From: a bacterium
Lineage (GTDB): Bacteria; Cyanobacteriota; Vampirovibrionia; Gastranaerophilales; Gastranaerophilaceae
Assembly (NCBI GenBank): GCA_017629215.1
Contig: JAGBXP010000036.1
Coordinates: 1-64,000, forward strand
Direction: 5' to 3'
Length of the DNA stretch: 64,000 bases
Under the pieces are notes generated by a model. The model searched no databases, was not told the DNA's origin, and worked only from the letters and a program-made list of their open reading frames with translations. The position numbers and the translations under genes were made by a program. Numbering within the stretch: position 1 is the first letter of the stretch; the number at the start of each line of letters is the position of its first letter. This document shows, piece by piece, positions 25,379-36,646 of this stretch.

Positions 25379-26365
25379 ATGTTAAAAAAAATAGTTTTTG
25401 TAATGGAATGTTCAAGGATTTTTTCATTACCAATGACACTCTTGTCTTGGTTAGTTATTTTCATATACTCCTTAAGCGATTCTAATAAAATTATATATGG
25501 CATAATAGCCTTGCTTGGATTAATCTTTGCCCACTTAGGAACAAATTTAATTGATGATTATTTTGATTACAAATCCTTAATTAAACAAGTTGGCTTTGAT
25601 AAATTAGAATATTTAAAAGTATCACAAAAAACGAAATGTCGTTATCTTGTTACAGGTTCTATGAAAGAATCTCGTTTAATACTATTCGTATTTATATATT
25701 TCCTATTTGCATTTATCTGTGGACTATTCTTATACCTTAACTGCGGTGTAGGAGTTCTTTACTATGCTTGTTTAGGTGCATTAGTTATGTTACTATATCC
25801 TTTTATATCCAGAATTTGCTTGTCAGAATTAGCTGTTGCACTTGCTTATGGTCCACTACTATTTGGTGGTGTCTATTACGTTATGACATCAACCTACTCT
25901 TGGGATGTTTACATAATATGCTTACCAACAATGATAATGACAGTTATTTTACTTTATATACATACAGTTATGGACTATGAATTTGATATTGCCGAAAACA
26001 AACATACTGTCGCTAATCTTTTCAAATCACAACTTGATTCACTAATTATCTTAAAAGCTTTATTAATCTTGGCGTATATTACTCCATTATTTTTATGTAT
26101 ATTTGATATTATTGATTGGCAAGTATTTCTAGTTTATCTAACCTTACCTTTAGCCTCTGACTTGTATAAATCTTTGATATCATATTCATTAAACCCAGAT
26201 GAAACTCCTCAAAGAAAATGGTATCATTTTCCAATGGAAAAACTTGAATATTTTAAAGAACGTGGTGAATCTTCATTTATGATGAGAATGTTTCAAGCTA
26301 GAAACCTAATGATTTATTATTCTATCTTTTTATCAATCGCTATTGTTATCTCTAAATTAATCTAA
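25379..26365 (+). CDS. UbiA-family prenyltransferase
   Basis: This 328-aa membrane protein has eight or nine helices. The first Asp-rich motif is NLIDDYFDY (residues about 61-69) and the second is DYEFDIAENKH (about 199-209), both in cytoplasmic loops as needed to bind prenyl diphosphate through Mg2+. The family attaches polyprenyl chains to aromatic or other acceptors (MenA, UbiA and relatives). No menaquinone gene is next to it, so the acceptor is uncertain. AAGGAG lies 8 nt before the ATG at 25379. It may share a transcript with the exported protein 51 nt downstream. Confidence 0.85.
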   Translation: MLKKIVFVMECSRIFSLPMTLLSWLVIFIYSLSDSNKIIYGIIALLGLIFAHLGTNLIDDYFDYKSLIKQVGFDKLEYLKVSQKTKCRYLVTGSMKESRLILFVFIYFLFAFICGLFLYLNCGVGVLYYACLGALVMLLYPFISRICLSELAVALAYGPLLFGGVYYVMTSTYSWDVYIICLPTMIMTVILLYIHTVMDYEFDIAENKHTVANLFKSQLDSLIILKALLILAYITPLFLCIFDIIDWQVFLVYLTLPLASDLYKSLISYSLNPDETPQRKWYHFPMEKLEYFKERGESSFMMRMFQARNLMIYYSIFLSIAIVISKLI

Positions 26366-26416
26366 TCCATTGCAAAAAATAATAAAAAAAAGTACAATAT
26401 TATAGAGGTTATACGA

Positions 26417-27043
26417 ATGAAAAAGATATTGATTACATTATCTATGCTTTTAATATTACCAGTTTTTGCAGATACAATGCCTTTTTATGTAGAGTCAATT
26501 CCAAAATCTTCTTTAGGCTTGTACCAAACCGACAAAGAAATATCTATTTTTTCACATCCTGATTCAAATTCTAATCAAATAAAAAAAATTGTACTTGATT
26601 ATAACCCTGAAACAATGCCTGACGGGGTATTTGCCATACTTATAAATGAAAAAAAACTAAGCTTTTTGTATGTAACTGATATTTATGATGATGGTTGGAT
26701 AGAAATTATTTATGATAAAAAAACCAATGCAAAAGGTTGGGTTCAAACTGTAGATAGTATGCAATTTTTGCCTTGGAGAAATTTTTATAATCTATATGGC
26801 AGAAAATATGGCCTGAGGTTTTTAAAAAATGCTCCAAAAGATTTAGAAGTATTGCGTGCAAAACCAGAAGATAATTCACAAATAGTAGCAAAACTAAATT
26901 TTATACAAAAAATAAAACTAACTGTAATTCGTGGAAACTGGGCTTTGGTTTCAGTGATGGACTTGGATAAAGCACCAAAAACAGGTTTTATGAAATGGCG
27001 AGATTTAGACGGAAATATCTATGCCTTTCCTAATCTACAATAG
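26417..27043 (+). CDS. Exported protein with two SH3-like domains
   Basis: This 208-aa protein has a cleavable signal peptide (MKKILITLSMLLILPVFA). Two repeats follow: residues about 33-118 (LYQTDKEISIFSHPDSNS ... DGWIEIIYD ... KGWVQT) and about 140-203 (LEVLRAKPEDNSQIV ... GNWALVSVM ... TGFMKWRD). Each has the look of a bacterial SH3 (SH3b) domain. It probably sits in the periplasm and binds cell wall or a partner protein; no enzyme domain is seen. TATTAT lies 15 nt before the ATG and GAGGTT serves as a modest SD. Confidence 0.65.
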   Translation: MKKILITLSMLLILPVFADTMPFYVESIPKSSLGLYQTDKEISIFSHPDSNSNQIKKIVLDYNPETMPDGVFAILINEKKLSFLYVTDIYDDGWIEIIYDKKTNAKGWVQTVDSMQFLPWRNFYNLYGRKYGLRFLKNAPKDLEVLRAKPEDNSQIVAKLNFIQKIKLTVIRGNWALVSVMDLDKAPKTGFMKWRDLDGNIYAFPNLQ

Positions 27044-27112
27044 CAAAGTAATTAAATTACTCCTAATCTACCGATTTAACAAAGAAATTTAATATTAATT
27101 TTTATAAAAATA

Positions 27113-27142
27113 TTGTACATAACTTAAAAATTATGTTAATAT
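27113..27142 (+). promoter_or_regulatory. Promoter of the PilZ gene (leaderless type)
   Basis: TTGTAC, an 18-nt spacer and TAATAT (27137-27142) with TG one base upstream (extended -10). The ATG follows after only 7 nt and there is no SD. Confidence 0.65.
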
Positions 27143-27149
27143 ATTTGGT

Positions 27150-27785
27150 ATGAAATTTAGTTTTAAATTAGAAGATATTAAATACGTTAAAATAACTTAT
27201 AAAAACAATAATGGTAGCACTGAAACAGTTAAGGCTGCTATGAAAGAGATTAACGAGAAAGAAATTCTTATTTGTACAAAATATAAAGAGAATTTCTATA
27301 TAGACATCCCTCAAGAAATTGATTTTAGCGTTATTTGCAACGATGGAATCTACAAAACCAAAACAATATTAAAATCTTTAGATAACCAAGAACCTTATGT
27401 TTTTATAATCTTAGAAACACCAGTTGGCATAGAATATCAACAAAATCGTGAGTACTTTAGAGTCCCTGTTACTTATAATTGTACATATAGAATTTACGAA
27501 AATAATGAAAATATTGATTATAGTGCTACAGTTTATGATATTTCTGCAAATGGTGTTAGTCTTATGCTTCCAGAACATATAATTTCTGAGAATTTATCAG
27601 ACTTAATCATTAATTTTGATGGAATAGAAATTAGCTTACGAGCAAAATATGTAAGAAGTGAAAAATTGGAAAAAGGATATAAAATTTCTTTTTCTTACGT
27701 AAATATATCTGAATTAGATAGAGATTTTATCTCACAAATTTGTATTAAAAAACAATTAGAACAACAAAAAAATCGTATTAGATAA
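27150..27785 (+). CDS. PilZ-domain cyclic-di-GMP receptor protein
   Basis: This 211-aa soluble protein has residues about 1-95 forming a YcgR-like N-terminal barrel. Residues about 100-205 form PilZ: the RxxxR switch in QNREYFRVPV and the DISANGVSL motif, both needed to bind c-di-GMP. Such proteins act as motility brakes or regulate exopolysaccharide, which fits a genome with a flagellin and capsule. It is monocistronic, converges on prmA, and appears leaderless. Confidence 0.85.
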   Translation: MKFSFKLEDIKYVKITYKNNNGSTETVKAAMKEINEKEILICTKYKENFYIDIPQEIDFSVICNDGIYKTKTILKSLDNQEPYVFIILETPVGIEYQQNREYFRVPVTYNCTYRIYENNENIDYSATVYDISANGVSLMLPEHIISENLSDLIINFDGIEISLRAKYVRSEKLEKGYKISFSYVNISELDRDFISQICIKKQLEQQKNRIR

Positions 27786-27794
27786 TTTAATAAC

Positions 27795-28688
27795 TTAATT
27801 ATTTTCTACAATTATTGCAACCCACTGATCTTGATGGGCTGTTTCTATAATTTTTAGATTTTCACGTTCAATTGCTTCAAGCACAACAGCTTTTTTTTCA
27901 TCCAAAATTCCACTCAAAACCATTTTTGCATTTTGCTTCATTATGTTCTTTAAATCACCCATTATTTCAGCAAGTATGTTATGTAAAATATTTGCACAAA
28001 CAAAATCATATTTTTCAGTCAATTTATCGGCAGTATTAAGCTCAAATACACATTCAACATTATTAATTCGAGAATTTTCTATACAAACATCAATTACTGT
28101 TTCATCATTATCACATCCATAAGCAGAAATTGCACCGAATTTTTTTGCACAAATTGCTAAAATTCCAGAACCAGTACCAATATCAGCCATCGAATCTCCT
28201 TTTTTAAGATACTTTTCAATAGCTTTCATACATAATTGGGTTGTTTGATGAGTTCCAGTACCGAAAGCACAACCAGGATCAAGCGTAATTGTAATTTCAT
28301 TTTCTTTTGGCTCATAATTAAGCCAACTTGGAACGACTGCTATATTATTAGTAACATGAGTTACATCCCATTTTTCTTTCCACTTTTTTGACCAATCTTG
28401 ATTTTCTTTTTCATCTAAAGATATTTCCCAACTGCCGAGTTCTTCATCAGAAAAGCCTCTTGATTTAAGGATTTCTCGTTCTGTTTGCAAAACCTCAACT
28501 GGATTACAATTAAGCTCTGTAAGAAATACTTTCAGAATTCCTCTTGTTGTTGAAGTCATTTCTAAATCTTTCCAATTTTCTTCTGCAAGAACAATTCCTT
28601 CACAGTCAAAATTAGAAAAACATATATCTGATACAATATCTTCAATTTCTGGGTTTATTGATATCTTTAGTTCAAAATAATTTTTCAT
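27795..28688 (-). CDS. prmA: Ribosomal protein L11 methyltransferase
   Basis: This 297-aa enzyme methylates L11 using S-adenosylmethionine. Residues about 1-110 are the L11-binding region. The methyltransferase core starts with TLDPGCAFGTGTHQTT, followed by the SAM loop DIGTGSGILAICAKKFG near residue 162 and VCANILHNIL near 226. The length is typical. It lies 1 nt after the lepA stop in the same operon, a pairing of translation genes that supports the call. Confidence 0.93.
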   Translation of the reverse strand: MKNYFELKISINPEIEDIVSDICFSNFDCEGIVLAEENWKDLEMTSTTRGILKVFLTELNCNPVEVLQTEREILKSRGFSDEELGSWEISLDEKENQDWSKKWKEKWDVTHVTNNIAVVPSWLNYEPKENEITITLDPGCAFGTGTHQTTQLCMKAIEKYLKKGDSMADIGTGSGILAICAKKFGAISAYGCDNDETVIDVCIENSRINNVECVFELNTADKLTEKYDFVCANILHNILAEIMGDLKNIMKQNAKMVLSGILDEKKAVVLEAIERENLKIIETAHQDQWVAIIVENN

Positions 28689-28689
28689 A

Positions 28690-30489
28690 CTATTCTTCTT
28701 CCAAACTTAATACTGCCATAAATGCTTCTTGTGGTACTTCTACACGTCCTACAGCTTTCATACGTTTTTTACCTTTTTTCTGTTTTTCAAGCAACTTACG
28801 TTTACGAGAAATATCTCCACCATAGCATTTATCTAATACACTCTTTCTTAGAGCTTTGATATTAGTTCTTGCAATTACTCTACCTCCAATTGCAGCTTGT
28901 ATTGGCACTTCAAACATTTGCCTTGGAATAATAGTTTTCAATTTTTCTGTTAATTTTTGTCCGATATAATAAGCATTATCTTCATGACAAATTACAGAAA
29001 GAGCATCGACAACTTCGCCAGCAAGCATAATATCAAGTTTAATCAATTTTGAGCGTTTATAATCCTCAAATTCATAATCTAAGCTTGCATAACCTTTTGT
29101 ACGAGATTTTAATTGGTCGTAAAAATCAGTAATTACTTCACTTAATGGAATATGATAAATTAAATCAACACGCACCTTGTCAAGATAATTCATATTGATA
29201 AAAATACCACGTTTAGTCTGACATAAATCCATTAATGTTCCAACATATTCATTAGGAGTAATAAGCGATACTCTTACATAAGGCTCTTCAATATATTCTC
29301 TATATTGCGCTCCAGGAAGATTTGCAGGATTATCAATTTCTACAACTTCACCGTTTGTTTTGTGTACTTTATAAACAACTGATGGAGCTGTTGTAACAAT
29401 CGATAAATCATATTCACGCTCTAACCTTTCTTGAGCAATCTCCATGTGCAACATACCTAAGAAACCACAACGGAAGCCGAAACCAAGCGCAGAAGATGTT
29501 TCTGGCTCAAATGTAATTGAGCTATCAGAAAGCTTTAATTTCTCTAACGCTTCTTTTAGTTCATGATAGTCCTCGTTGTCTACAGGATAAAGCCCAGAAA
29601 ACACCATTGGCAAAGCTTCTTTGTAGCCTGGTAATGGTTCATTAGATGGTCTTTCAACATGAGTTACTGTATCACCTACAAAACGTGTAATCTCTTTAAT
29701 CGAACCTGCAAAATAACCAACATCGCCACAAACAAGTTCTTCAACTTGAACTCTATTTGGTGTTAAATATCCTAGTTCTACAATTTCATATTCTTTACCT
29801 GTTGCCATGAAACGGACTTTATCACCAAGCTTCATTTTACCATCCATAATTTTGAAGAAACAAAGTGTTCCTAAATAAGGATCATAAGCACTGTCAAAAA
29901 CTAAAGCTCTTAGAGGTTTTTCTGTTGTATCAACTGGAGGTGGGACAAAATCAACGATTGCTTCTAATACATTCTCAATACCTAAACCTGTTTTTGCAGA
30001 AACAGGAATTGCCATTGACGTATCAATACCTAAAATTTCTTCAATTTCTGCTTTTACTCTTTCAACATCAGCAGAAGGAAGGTCAATTTTATTAATAACA
30101 GGAATAATTTCCAAGTTTTGTTCAATAGCCATATAAACATTCGCTAAGGTTTGAGCTTCTACGCCTTGAGTTGCGTCAACTATTAATAACGCCCCTTCAC
30201 ATGCCGCTAATGATCGTGATACTTCATAAGAAAAGTCAACGTGTCCTGGAGTATCAATTAGATTAAAAATATAATCTTCTCCATTCTTAGCTTTATAATT
30301 CATTCTTGCAGCGTTTAATTTAATTGTAATACCACGTTCACGCTCAATATCCATAGTATCCAATAATTGCGCTTGCATATCTCTCTCTGCAATCGTTCCT
30401 GTTGCTTCTAGTAATCTATCTGCAAGCGTCGATTTACCGTGATCAATATGTGCAATTATACAAAAGTTTCTAACATTATTCCTGTGCAT
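28690..30489 (-). CDS. lepA: Elongation factor 4 (back-translocating GTPase)
   Basis: This 599-aa GTPase is of standard LepA length. G1 is [18 protein letters not shown]2 lies in RERGITIK, G3 is DTPGHVDF and G4 is NKIDLPSA. The characteristic C-terminal domain ends [14 protein letters not shown]. LepA acts on the ribosome and aids initiation and stalled elongation. Its start overlaps the end of the AsmA-like gene by 14 nt and prmA follows after 1 nt, so the three are probably co-transcribed. Confidence 0.96.
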   Translation of the reverse strand: MHRNNVRNFCIIAHIDHGKSTLADRLLEATGTIAERDMQAQLLDTMDIERERGITIKLNAARMNYKAKNGEDYIFNLIDTPGHVDFSYEVSRSLAACEGALLIVDATQGVEAQTLANVYMAIEQNLEIIPVINKIDLPSADVERVKAEIEEILGIDTSMAIPVSAKTGLGIENVLEAIVDFVPPPVDTTEKPLRALVFDSAYDPYLGTLCFFKIMDGKMKLGDKVRFMATGKEYEIVELGYLTPNRVQVEELVCGDVGYFAGSIKEITRFVGDTVTHVERPSNEPLPGYKEALPMVFSGLYPVDNEDYHELKEALEKLKLSDSSITFEPETSSALGFGFRCGFLGMLHMEIAQERLEREYDLSIVTTAPSVVYKVHKTNGEVVEIDNPANLPGAQYREYIEEPYVRVSLITPNEYVGTLMDLCQTKRGIFINMNYLDKVRVDLIYHIPLSEVITDFYDQLKSRTKGYASLDYEFEDYKRSKLIKLDIMLAGEVVDALSVICHEDNAYYIGQKLTEKLKTIIPRQMFEVPIQAAIGGRVIARTNIKALRKSVLDKCYGGDISRKRKLLEKQKKGKKRMKAVGRVEVPQEAFMAVLSLEEE

Positions 30490-33400
30490 TATCTTCTATT
30501 TCCATTTCTGTATTTGTATTTATAATTTCAGCTTCTTGTCTTAATTTTGGAGCTTGAACTTCTATTTTATCATTTAGTTCTTCTTTTTCAAACATTTTTT
30601 TAATTTTATATTTTAATGACTTCTTATAAGCTTCATCTTCAGCTAAAAGTTCTTCAATTGTAGTTGCTGTACTGTCTTCTAATTGTTCAGGAAGAGAGTT
30701 TACATAATCAATAGCATTTTGATATTCAGTTTGTCCAGCTAACCATTTAAACGATTTTACTAAAGTTAAAGGTTTTGCGACATCTCCCCTTACTACGATT
30801 TGGAATTTTGTAGCAGCGTTATCTACATAAGAATTTGCAAAACTTGGTAATGTCTCAAGTTCTTCTTCTGGAACCATCTCACAGAATATAGAGAAAGCCT
30901 TTGCTGTTACAATATTTAAGCTTGCAGCATTGCTTAATAAATTAGCAGGGTTAATTGCACCAAGAGGTCCAAGAAGATTAGATATAAGTGATGCCATTCT
31001 TGCACGAACTTTCATATCTGCATAATTTCTTAGCAAATCAAACTCACCAAAAATATGTAAGCTTAAAATATCACCTAATGATGTAATTGGGTCAAGATAG
31101 CAAATGCCATCATTAAAGCTTAATTTACCATTTAGTTCTGCAAAGTGAGTTGTATCAATAGTTAAAAGCCCACTGATAATACCACCTAATGCAGTTTGGA
31201 AGAATTGAGATTCTCGTATATTTTCAGCTAAGATAAGATTTTCAATTTTTGCAAATGGTCCAAACTGACCATCTTTTACAGTGAAATTAACATCTCCTTT
31301 AAGACTTTTCATCTGCTCTTCTAAAGTTACACCACTAAGAGTTATATCAGCATTAAACTCTGCTGTTCCACTTAATGTATCTTTCATACCACAAGCATCA
31401 CGCATAGCCTTATCTACATTAACATTTTTACCATTGACATCAATATCAAGAAACATGCTAAGAAGATTTACTGCAATATTTCCGTTAATATTTCCATCAA
31501 AAACATTTGTTTTTAAATTATGTAAAAGGAAAATATTATTGCGTAATGAAATTCTGCTTGTTGTATTTTTTAAGTCAATATTGCCAGTAATAATTCTTGC
31601 AAAATTGATATGACCATTTTGAATAGCTACAGGAATATCTGCAGGCTGAGCTGGTTGAGCAGAAGTAGGAGTGGCTGGTACATACTTCATAGCTCTTTCT
31701 GACACTGTCATTACTCTATCGAGATTAAAATATCTTGAGTTAACTTGAGTGTTTAAAATATTTAATACTGCAGACGGTAATAAACTAAAGGTTGTCTTAT
31801 TTTGAATATCTGAACCGTTCAAAATTAAATCATCAACAATAATATCAGCCTCATGACCTCTAAATTTCAATCCAAGACTTCTTAAATCAATCAAAAGCTC
31901 AGGAATAGAAAGATTTTTAATTTCAAACCCACCACGCATTCTTGGAGAAGTAGTTTCACCAAAAATGTAAGCTTTACCATCTACTAAGAAAGTAGAGTTA
32001 GGGAATGCAAAAATTTTACCATTTAAAACTTTTGGTAACATTATTTTTATTAGGTTAATTCTATTTCCTTCAATTGTTCCGTCAATATCAGAAACAGGCT
32101 CATAGGTTACTATTTCTTTTCCTTTTTCATCAACAGTAATATTTCGAATGCTTAATCCAGTATTCTTAATTTTTATTCTATTACCTTTAAAATCAACTAC
32201 GGCTTGCATTGTAGTATCTTTATCCTTCAATTCCTTATAATCGATTGGAGTAATAAAATTATATCTATCAGCAAGTGCTTGAGCAAAAAGAGTTTGTTTT
32301 TTGCCATCACCATCAAAAGCTAATTTCACAGGAATTGTTCCCATTGAATGAATAAAAGGCTTAAACTCTTTACCAATCAATTTTACTAAATCATCAGTAT
32401 TTACATTACCTTTAGCGTTAAAACTTATTGATTTTAATTTTTCAAAATCAAGAATTTCACCAGAATATATAATCGTTGATTTATCGTTAAAATTAATCTT
32501 GTTTTCTTTAATTACGATGTTTTTATTTCCGATTTCAAGCTCAAAAAATGGTGCAAAAATTGAAGATTTTGTCTTTGGTAGATTTATATTAAAACCTTCA
32601 TTATTTAATTTTCCATTAATTTCTTTTGAATTTATAAAAAATTCTCCAAGCAAAGCGTTGTCTTGTATGATAAAATTGCCAGCCTTATCACCTATATTCA
32701 AGTTATCTAAACCCATAATAGCTGTAGCAATAGCATTTTTAAGTTTTCCATTAACTCCAAGATTAAGCGTTACATTTCCTGATTTGAAATTATAAGCATT
32801 TCTTACCTGTTTAGGTGCAAAAGCATTAAATAAAACAGGAAGTGGTACTTTATCTGCCTTAATATCAATGTTTGCAACAGATTTTTCATCTATTTTTCCA
32901 TTAATATCAATTTTTGAATTATTAATATAAAGTTTTGAATCTTTTATATCTAAAATATTATTATCTAATAATAGATTTATATTAGCATTCGCTAAGACTT
33001 TGCCAATTCCTATTACATTTAGCCCACCGTCTTTAATAACTATAGCACCATTAGAACGAAGCTTTTTAAAATTTGTTTTAATATTACAATCAGCTTTTAA
33101 TGTCCCAAAAGCAGCTATTCTTTCTAATTCGTTATAAATAGATAATGAATCCAAAAAGGCTTTGCCAAGAATTAACATATCATTAAATTTAATCTCTGCA
33201 GTCTTAATTGCCATATCTATTTTAGGATTAGAACTGTAATTTAATTTACCTAAGAGTGTGATATTTTGTTCTTTTGCTGGGTATATATTTGTATCTATAT
33301 CAATAGTTTTTCCAAAAGTTTTCACTCTAAAATAAGACTCTGGAAGAACTAAATGAGAAACTTTCATTGTAATATTTTCAATATTGAAATAACCATAAGA

Positions 33401-34231
33401 ATTCAAATCACTATTTATTTTTAATTTTGTATCTAAATTAGCTTTTAAATCATATTTACGATACATTTCCACTGGATTTATAAATGGAATATCTATTCTT
33501 TCAGCTGGATCGTCCTCCTTATCAAGGGATGGTGCAGGAGGAGGAAGGAATGTATTAATATTAACATTTGCAGTTATATTTTTACTTTCATCACTAAACA
33601 ATTCTGCATAAGTTTTTAGTTTAACTCTTTTTCCATTAAAATAACCTGCAAGAAGCTCTTCTCCAGCGAGCTTTAGGTAATGATTTGTTTCCAAATCATT
33701 TACCAAAATTTTATAATTATTTATTTTAATGTTTGGGACTTTTATCCTTATCCAAGCTGGGTTAAACCAAGATTTTTCTTCTATAACTTGTCCTTGTTGC
33801 TCAAGCTTTTGTTCCTTATCCTTGTTTAAAATATCTTCAACAAGTTGCATAACTTTAAATTGTTCGTCAGCAATTTCAAGATTAATAAAAGGATTATTTA
33901 TTTCTAAGCAAGAAATTTTTGCAGTCAAAACAAAGAAACTAGGTAATGCAATTCTTGTTTTAAAATTATCTGCAGAGAACAAAACTGAATTATCTGGGAG
34001 TTTTACTAAAATATTTTCAGCTTTAATTCCTGCTCCTAAGAGAGGCGTTGTGATAATTTTAGCGTTTTCAAAATCTATAGAAATATTTGTATGATCTTTA
34101 ACTATTTTTTGAATTTCAGGTTTGAATTTATTAATATCTATGATATTTGGAATAACAAATAAAAAACATAGATATATTAAAGTTAATAAGCCTGATAAAC
34201 AAATGAAAAATATTTTTAGATTTTTTTTCAT
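30476..34231 (-). CDS. AsmA-like envelope protein (bridge-type)
   Basis: This 1251-aa protein has one N-terminal membrane span ([20 protein letters not shown]) and a very long periplasmic part of repeating beta strands, ending in an AsmA C-terminal-like region (residues about 950-1190, with [11 protein letters not shown] and [14 protein letters not shown]). AsmA/TamB/YhdP-type proteins span the periplasm as lipid-conducting grooves and influence outer-membrane composition, which supports a diderm envelope. Three in-frame ATGs compete. I chose 34231 because GGGAG lies about 9 nt before it and the product starts [10 protein letters not shown] 14-nt overlap couples it to lepA. Confidence 0.85.
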   Translation of the reverse strand: MKKNLKIFFICLSGLLTLIYLCFLFVIPNIIDINKFKPEIQKIVKDHTNISIDFENAKIITTPLLGAGIKAENILVKLPDNSVLFSADNFKTRIALPSFFVLTAKISCLEINNPFINLEIADEQFKVMQLVEDILNKDKEQKLEQQGQVIEEKSWFNPAWIRIKVPNIKINNYKILVNDLETNHYLKLAGEELLAGYFNGKRVKLKTYAELFSDESKNITANVNINTFLPPPAPSLDKEDDPAERIDIPFINPVEMYRKYDLKANLDTKLKINSDLNSYGYFNIENITMKVSHLVLPESYFRVKTFGKTIDIDTNIYPAKEQNITLLGKLNYSSNPKIDMAIKTAEIKFNDMLILGKAFLDSLSIYNELERIAAFGTLKADCNIKTNFKKLRSNGAIVIKDGGLNVIGIGKVLANANINLLLDNNILDIKDSKLYINNSKIDINGKIDEKSVANIDIKADKVPLPVLFNAFAPKQVRNAYNFKSGNVTLNLGVNGKLKNAIATAIMGLDNLNIGDKAGNFIIQDNALLGEFFINSKEINGKLNNEGFNINLPKTKSSIFAPFFELEIGNKNIVIKENKINFNDKSTIIYSGEILDFEKLKSISFNAKGNVNTDDLVKLIGKEFKPFIHSMGTIPVKLAFDGDGKKQTLFAQALADRYNFITPIDYKELKDKDTTMQAVVDFKGNRIKIKNTGLSIRNITVDEKGKEIVTYEPVSDIDGTIEGNRINLIKIMLPKVLNGKIFAFPNSTFLVDGKAYIFGETTSPRMRGGFEIKNLSIPELLIDLRSLGLKFRGHEADIIVDDLILNGSDIQNKTTFSLLPSAVLNILNTQVNSRYFNLDRVMTVSERAMKYVPATPTSAQPAQPADIPVAIQNGHINFARIITGNIDLKNTTSRISLRNNIFLLHNLKTNVFDGNINGNIAVNLLSMFLDIDVNGKNVNVDKAMRDACGMKDTLSGTAEFNADITLSGVTLEEQMKSLKGDVNFTVKDGQFGPFAKIENLILAENIRESQFFQTALGGIISGLLTIDTTHFAELNGKLSFNDGICYLDPITSLGDILSLHIFGEFDLLRNYADMKVRARMASLISNLLGPLGAINPANLLSNAASLNIVTAKAFSIFCEMVPEEELETLPSFANSYVDNAATKFQIVVRGDVAKPLTLVKSFKWLAGQTEYQNAIDYVNSLPEQLEDSTATTIEELLAEDEAYKKSLKYKIKKMFEKEELNDKIEVQAPKLRQEAEIINTNTEMEIEDNAQE

Positions 34232-34455
34232 ACACATTTCTCCCATTTTAATAAGTTTATTTTATCATAAAAAAGTTTAAGAGGAGTTTATTTAGTTTAA
34301 AAATTGAGAAAAAATACGTTTTCAATTAACTTAATAACCCTATACCCATTGAGTAGAAGAAAGAGTTCAAAACAAAAATAACATAACAAACATATCGACT
34401 ACTCAACCAAATAAATTTCTCAATTAAAAATAACTCTCAAATCTATTGTCTTTAA

Positions 34456-34484
34456 TTGATAATGCTAAATGCTTATGATATTAT
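34456..34484 (+). promoter_or_regulatory. Promoter of the sigma factor / prepilin peptidase pair
   Basis: TTGATA (34456-34461), a 17-nt spacer and TATTAT (34479-34484). The leader is about 18 nt and carries GTGGAG as SD. Confidence 0.78.
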
Positions 34485-34508
34485 ACGATTAATAAGTGGA
34501 GTTTAAGT

Positions 34509-35318
34509 TTGGCTAAAAATATTCCAACAAATGAAATATACGAAAAGATTTCAGAAAAGCTTGATAGATATCAATCTTCTGATGATATTTCTGAAAAAAA
34601 CCAAATAAAGAGATATATTGTTACACAGATGTATCCAGTTGTTGAACGTATCGCAAGAACTATTGCAAGACGTACAACTGACCCTATCGAGGACTTAATT
34701 CAAGCAGGCTTTATTGGGCTTCTAAAAGCTATTGAGAAATACAATCCAGAAAAGAACGATAATTTCAGAGTTTACGCAGGTTACCTTATAATTGGTGAGA
34801 TGAAGCATTTTTTACGTGATAAACTAAATATGATTAGAGTTCCACGTCATATACAAGAATTATCAATTCGTATAAATAATTTTACGCAAAATTTAACCCC
34901 AGAAGAAGTAAACTCTCTCACAAGTGATGAAATGGCTTCTGCTCTTCAGGTATCACCAAAAGCCGTTGATATTGCTATGCAGATTGAAAGAAGAAGAACA
35001 ACATTATCATTAGAGGACGCTTTTCAAGTAGGAAATGATAATCTAAATTATGAAGAAGTACTTGCTGATGGAAATTATACTGAAAAATCATTATATGAAG
35101 ATGCTCGAATAATGTTTGAAGATGTGATAAACAAGCTTCCTGTAAATGAAAGAATGCTTATTAAAATGTATTATAAGCAAGATATGAGCCAAAAAGATAT
35201 TGCAAGTTATTTAAACCTTAATAAAATGTGTGTTTCTAGAAGATTGAAGCAGGCTTGTGATTTGTTATCAGATATGATAATTGAGAAAAAGCTTAGTAAT
35301 AACGAGGAAATATTTTAA
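34509..35318 (+). CDS. Group-3 sigma factor (SigB/SigF type)
   Basis: This 269-aa sigma-70-family protein has region 2 at residues about 35-110 (DPIEDLIQAGFIGLLKAIEK; then YNPEKNDNFRVYAGYLIIGE, the -10-recognising and melting part). Region 3 includes IRVPRHIQELSIRI. Region 4 at about 205-255 holds PVNERMLIKMYYKQDMSQKD, then IASYLNLNKMCVSRRLKQA as the -35 helix-turn-helix. It lacks region 1, as in alternative sigma factors for stress or development. The start is TTG, 7 nt after TGGAG. No anti-sigma gene is adjacent. It overlaps the prepilin peptidase gene by one base. Confidence 0.9.
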   Translation: MAKNIPTNEIYEKISEKLDRYQSSDDISEKNQIKRYIVTQMYPVVERIARTIARRTTDPIEDLIQAGFIGLLKAIEKYNPEKNDNFRVYAGYLIIGEMKHFLRDKLNMIRVPRHIQELSIRINNFTQNLTPEEVNSLTSDEMASALQVSPKAVDIAMQIERRRTTLSLEDAFQVGNDNLNYEEVLADGNYTEKSLYEDARIMFEDVINKLPVNERMLIKMYYKQDMSQKDIASYLNLNKMCVSRRLKQACDLLSDMIIEKKLSNNEEIF

Positions 35319-36214
35319 TGGAGCTAGTAAATTCTAATTATATTTTATTTTGGTTTTGTATTATAGGTTTATGCCTTGGAAGCTTTTTTAATGTAGTTAT
35401 ATTACGTTCACTTTCTGATGAGAGTATTGTTTTTCCACCTTCAAAATGTCCAAAATGTGGAGAAAGGCTAAAGCCTTGGCATAATATTCCAGTTATTTCT
35501 TATTTGTTTTTGAGAGGAAAATGTGCATTCTGTAAAGAAAAAATAAGTTTGCAATATCCAATAATAGAAATCATTACAATGGGATTATTTGCTCTATGTT
35601 TTATAAAATTTGGACTAACTTGGAAATGTTTATTTGCTATTATTTTGTCATCATCTCTTTTAATAATGACAATGACGGATTTGAAAGAAAAACTTATTGA
35701 TTGCAATATTGCAATCGGCTTTGGTATTGTTGGTATTATATATAACTGGTTTGTAAATGGAGTATTATTAGAGTCTATATATGGTCTATTACTAGGAATT
35801 ATACTTATGGAGCTTATTGCACGCTCTGGCTATTTATTCACTAATGATAGAGCTTTTGGAGAAGGTGATACTTATATAGCAGGAGCTTTAGGAGCTTGTT
35901 TTGGACTATCAGGACTGATACAAATTTTGTTTAATACTTTAATTGTTTCAATGATTTTTATTATACCAATGTTTTTATATAAACAATATAAAAATAAAAA
36001 TAAAGCTATTTGTATATTATTTATTATCTTTATTATATCAGCACTGGCTTTCAAAACTATTTCACAAGATTGGTATTTTATTTTAGCAATAATTATATCA
36101 GGCCTATGGCTACTAATATCAATCCTAAAAAATCTTAAACAAGACTCATGTCCAATGTATTTACCACTTGTACCAGCTTTTAGTATCGGAGCTTTGTATT
36201 TTTTATTTATTTAA
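35318..36214 (+). CDS. pilD: Prepilin peptidase / type IV leader peptidase
   Basis: This 298-aa membrane aspartyl protease cleaves and methylates type IV prepilin-like leaders. An N-terminal helix (GSFFNVVILR) is followed by the cytoplasmic zinc loop with CPKC and CAFC. The catalytic Asp pair appears in MTDLKEKLID (residues about 128-137) and FGEGDTYIAGALGA (about 187-200). The extra C-terminal helices make it a little longer than usual. The ATG overlaps the sigma factor stop, so the two are translated together. No pilin genes are in the window. Confidence 0.93.
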   Translation: MELVNSNYILFWFCIIGLCLGSFFNVVILRSLSDESIVFPPSKCPKCGERLKPWHNIPVISYLFLRGKCAFCKEKISLQYPIIEIITMGLFALCFIKFGLTWKCLFAIILSSSLLIMTMTDLKEKLIDCNIAIGFGIVGIIYNWFVNGVLLESIYGLLLGIILMELIARSGYLFTNDRAFGEGDTYIAGALGACFGLSGLIQILFNTLIVSMIFIIPMFLYKQYKNKNKAICILFIIFIISALAFKTISQDWYFILAIIISGLWLLISILKNLKQDSCPMYLPLVPAFSIGALYFLFI

Positions 36215-36222
36215 GTTAAAAT
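36194..36222 (+). promoter_or_regulatory. Promoter of the 132-aa gene (leaderless type)
   Basis: TTGTAT (36194-36199), a 17-nt spacer and TAAAAT (36217-36222), with the ATG 6 nt later and no SD. The -35 lies inside the end of the prepilin peptidase gene. Confidence 0.65.
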
Positions 36223-36228
36223 TTCAAT

Positions 36229-36627
36229 ATGACAAGCTGTGTATCATATCCAAATCAAACAAGAAATTATTGTATCTTTGATGAAAAAAGGATTTCTCAA
36301 AGAAAAGATTTGAATTTGCTCAAAAATTCCCTTGAAAATCCAAAGAATGAAGAAGAAGTAGTTGAAGATTTATATATTTTAAACTGCATGATTGATGAAG
36401 GTGAAGAAAAAGTCGCAGAGCTTTATCCAACTTTATCTAAATACAACAATACAAAAAATCCTAATATTCAAACTTTTCTAGCAGGAATTTATAGAAAAAC
36501 AAAAACCCCTGATGCCTTTGGTCCACTTATCGTAATGCTAATCCAAAACGCAATTAACCCGCCTAAAGATTGCCATTTTGACCCTAATGAAGAAATCGGC
36601 GGAGCTATTTTAGATTATTTAGCGTAA
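36229..36627 (+). CDS. Hypothetical helical protein
   Basis: This is a 132-aa protein, mostly helical, with residues about 25-110 looking like two or three HEAT/ARM-type helical pairs (LLKNSLENPKNEEEVVEDLY ... LAGIYRKTKTPDAFGPLIVM). There is no signal peptide or convincing membrane span despite the MTSCVSYP start, which is only weakly lipobox-like. It has its own promoter and appears leaderless. It converges with korC. Function unknown. Confidence 0.55.
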   Translation: MTSCVSYPNQTRNYCIFDEKRISQRKDLNLLKNSLENPKNEEEVVEDLYILNCMIDEGEEKVAELYPTLSKYNNTKNPNIQTFLAGIYRKTKTPDAFGPLIVMLIQNAINPPKDCHFDPNEEIGGAILDYLA

Positions 36628-36646
36628 CACTTACTAATAGAAAAAT

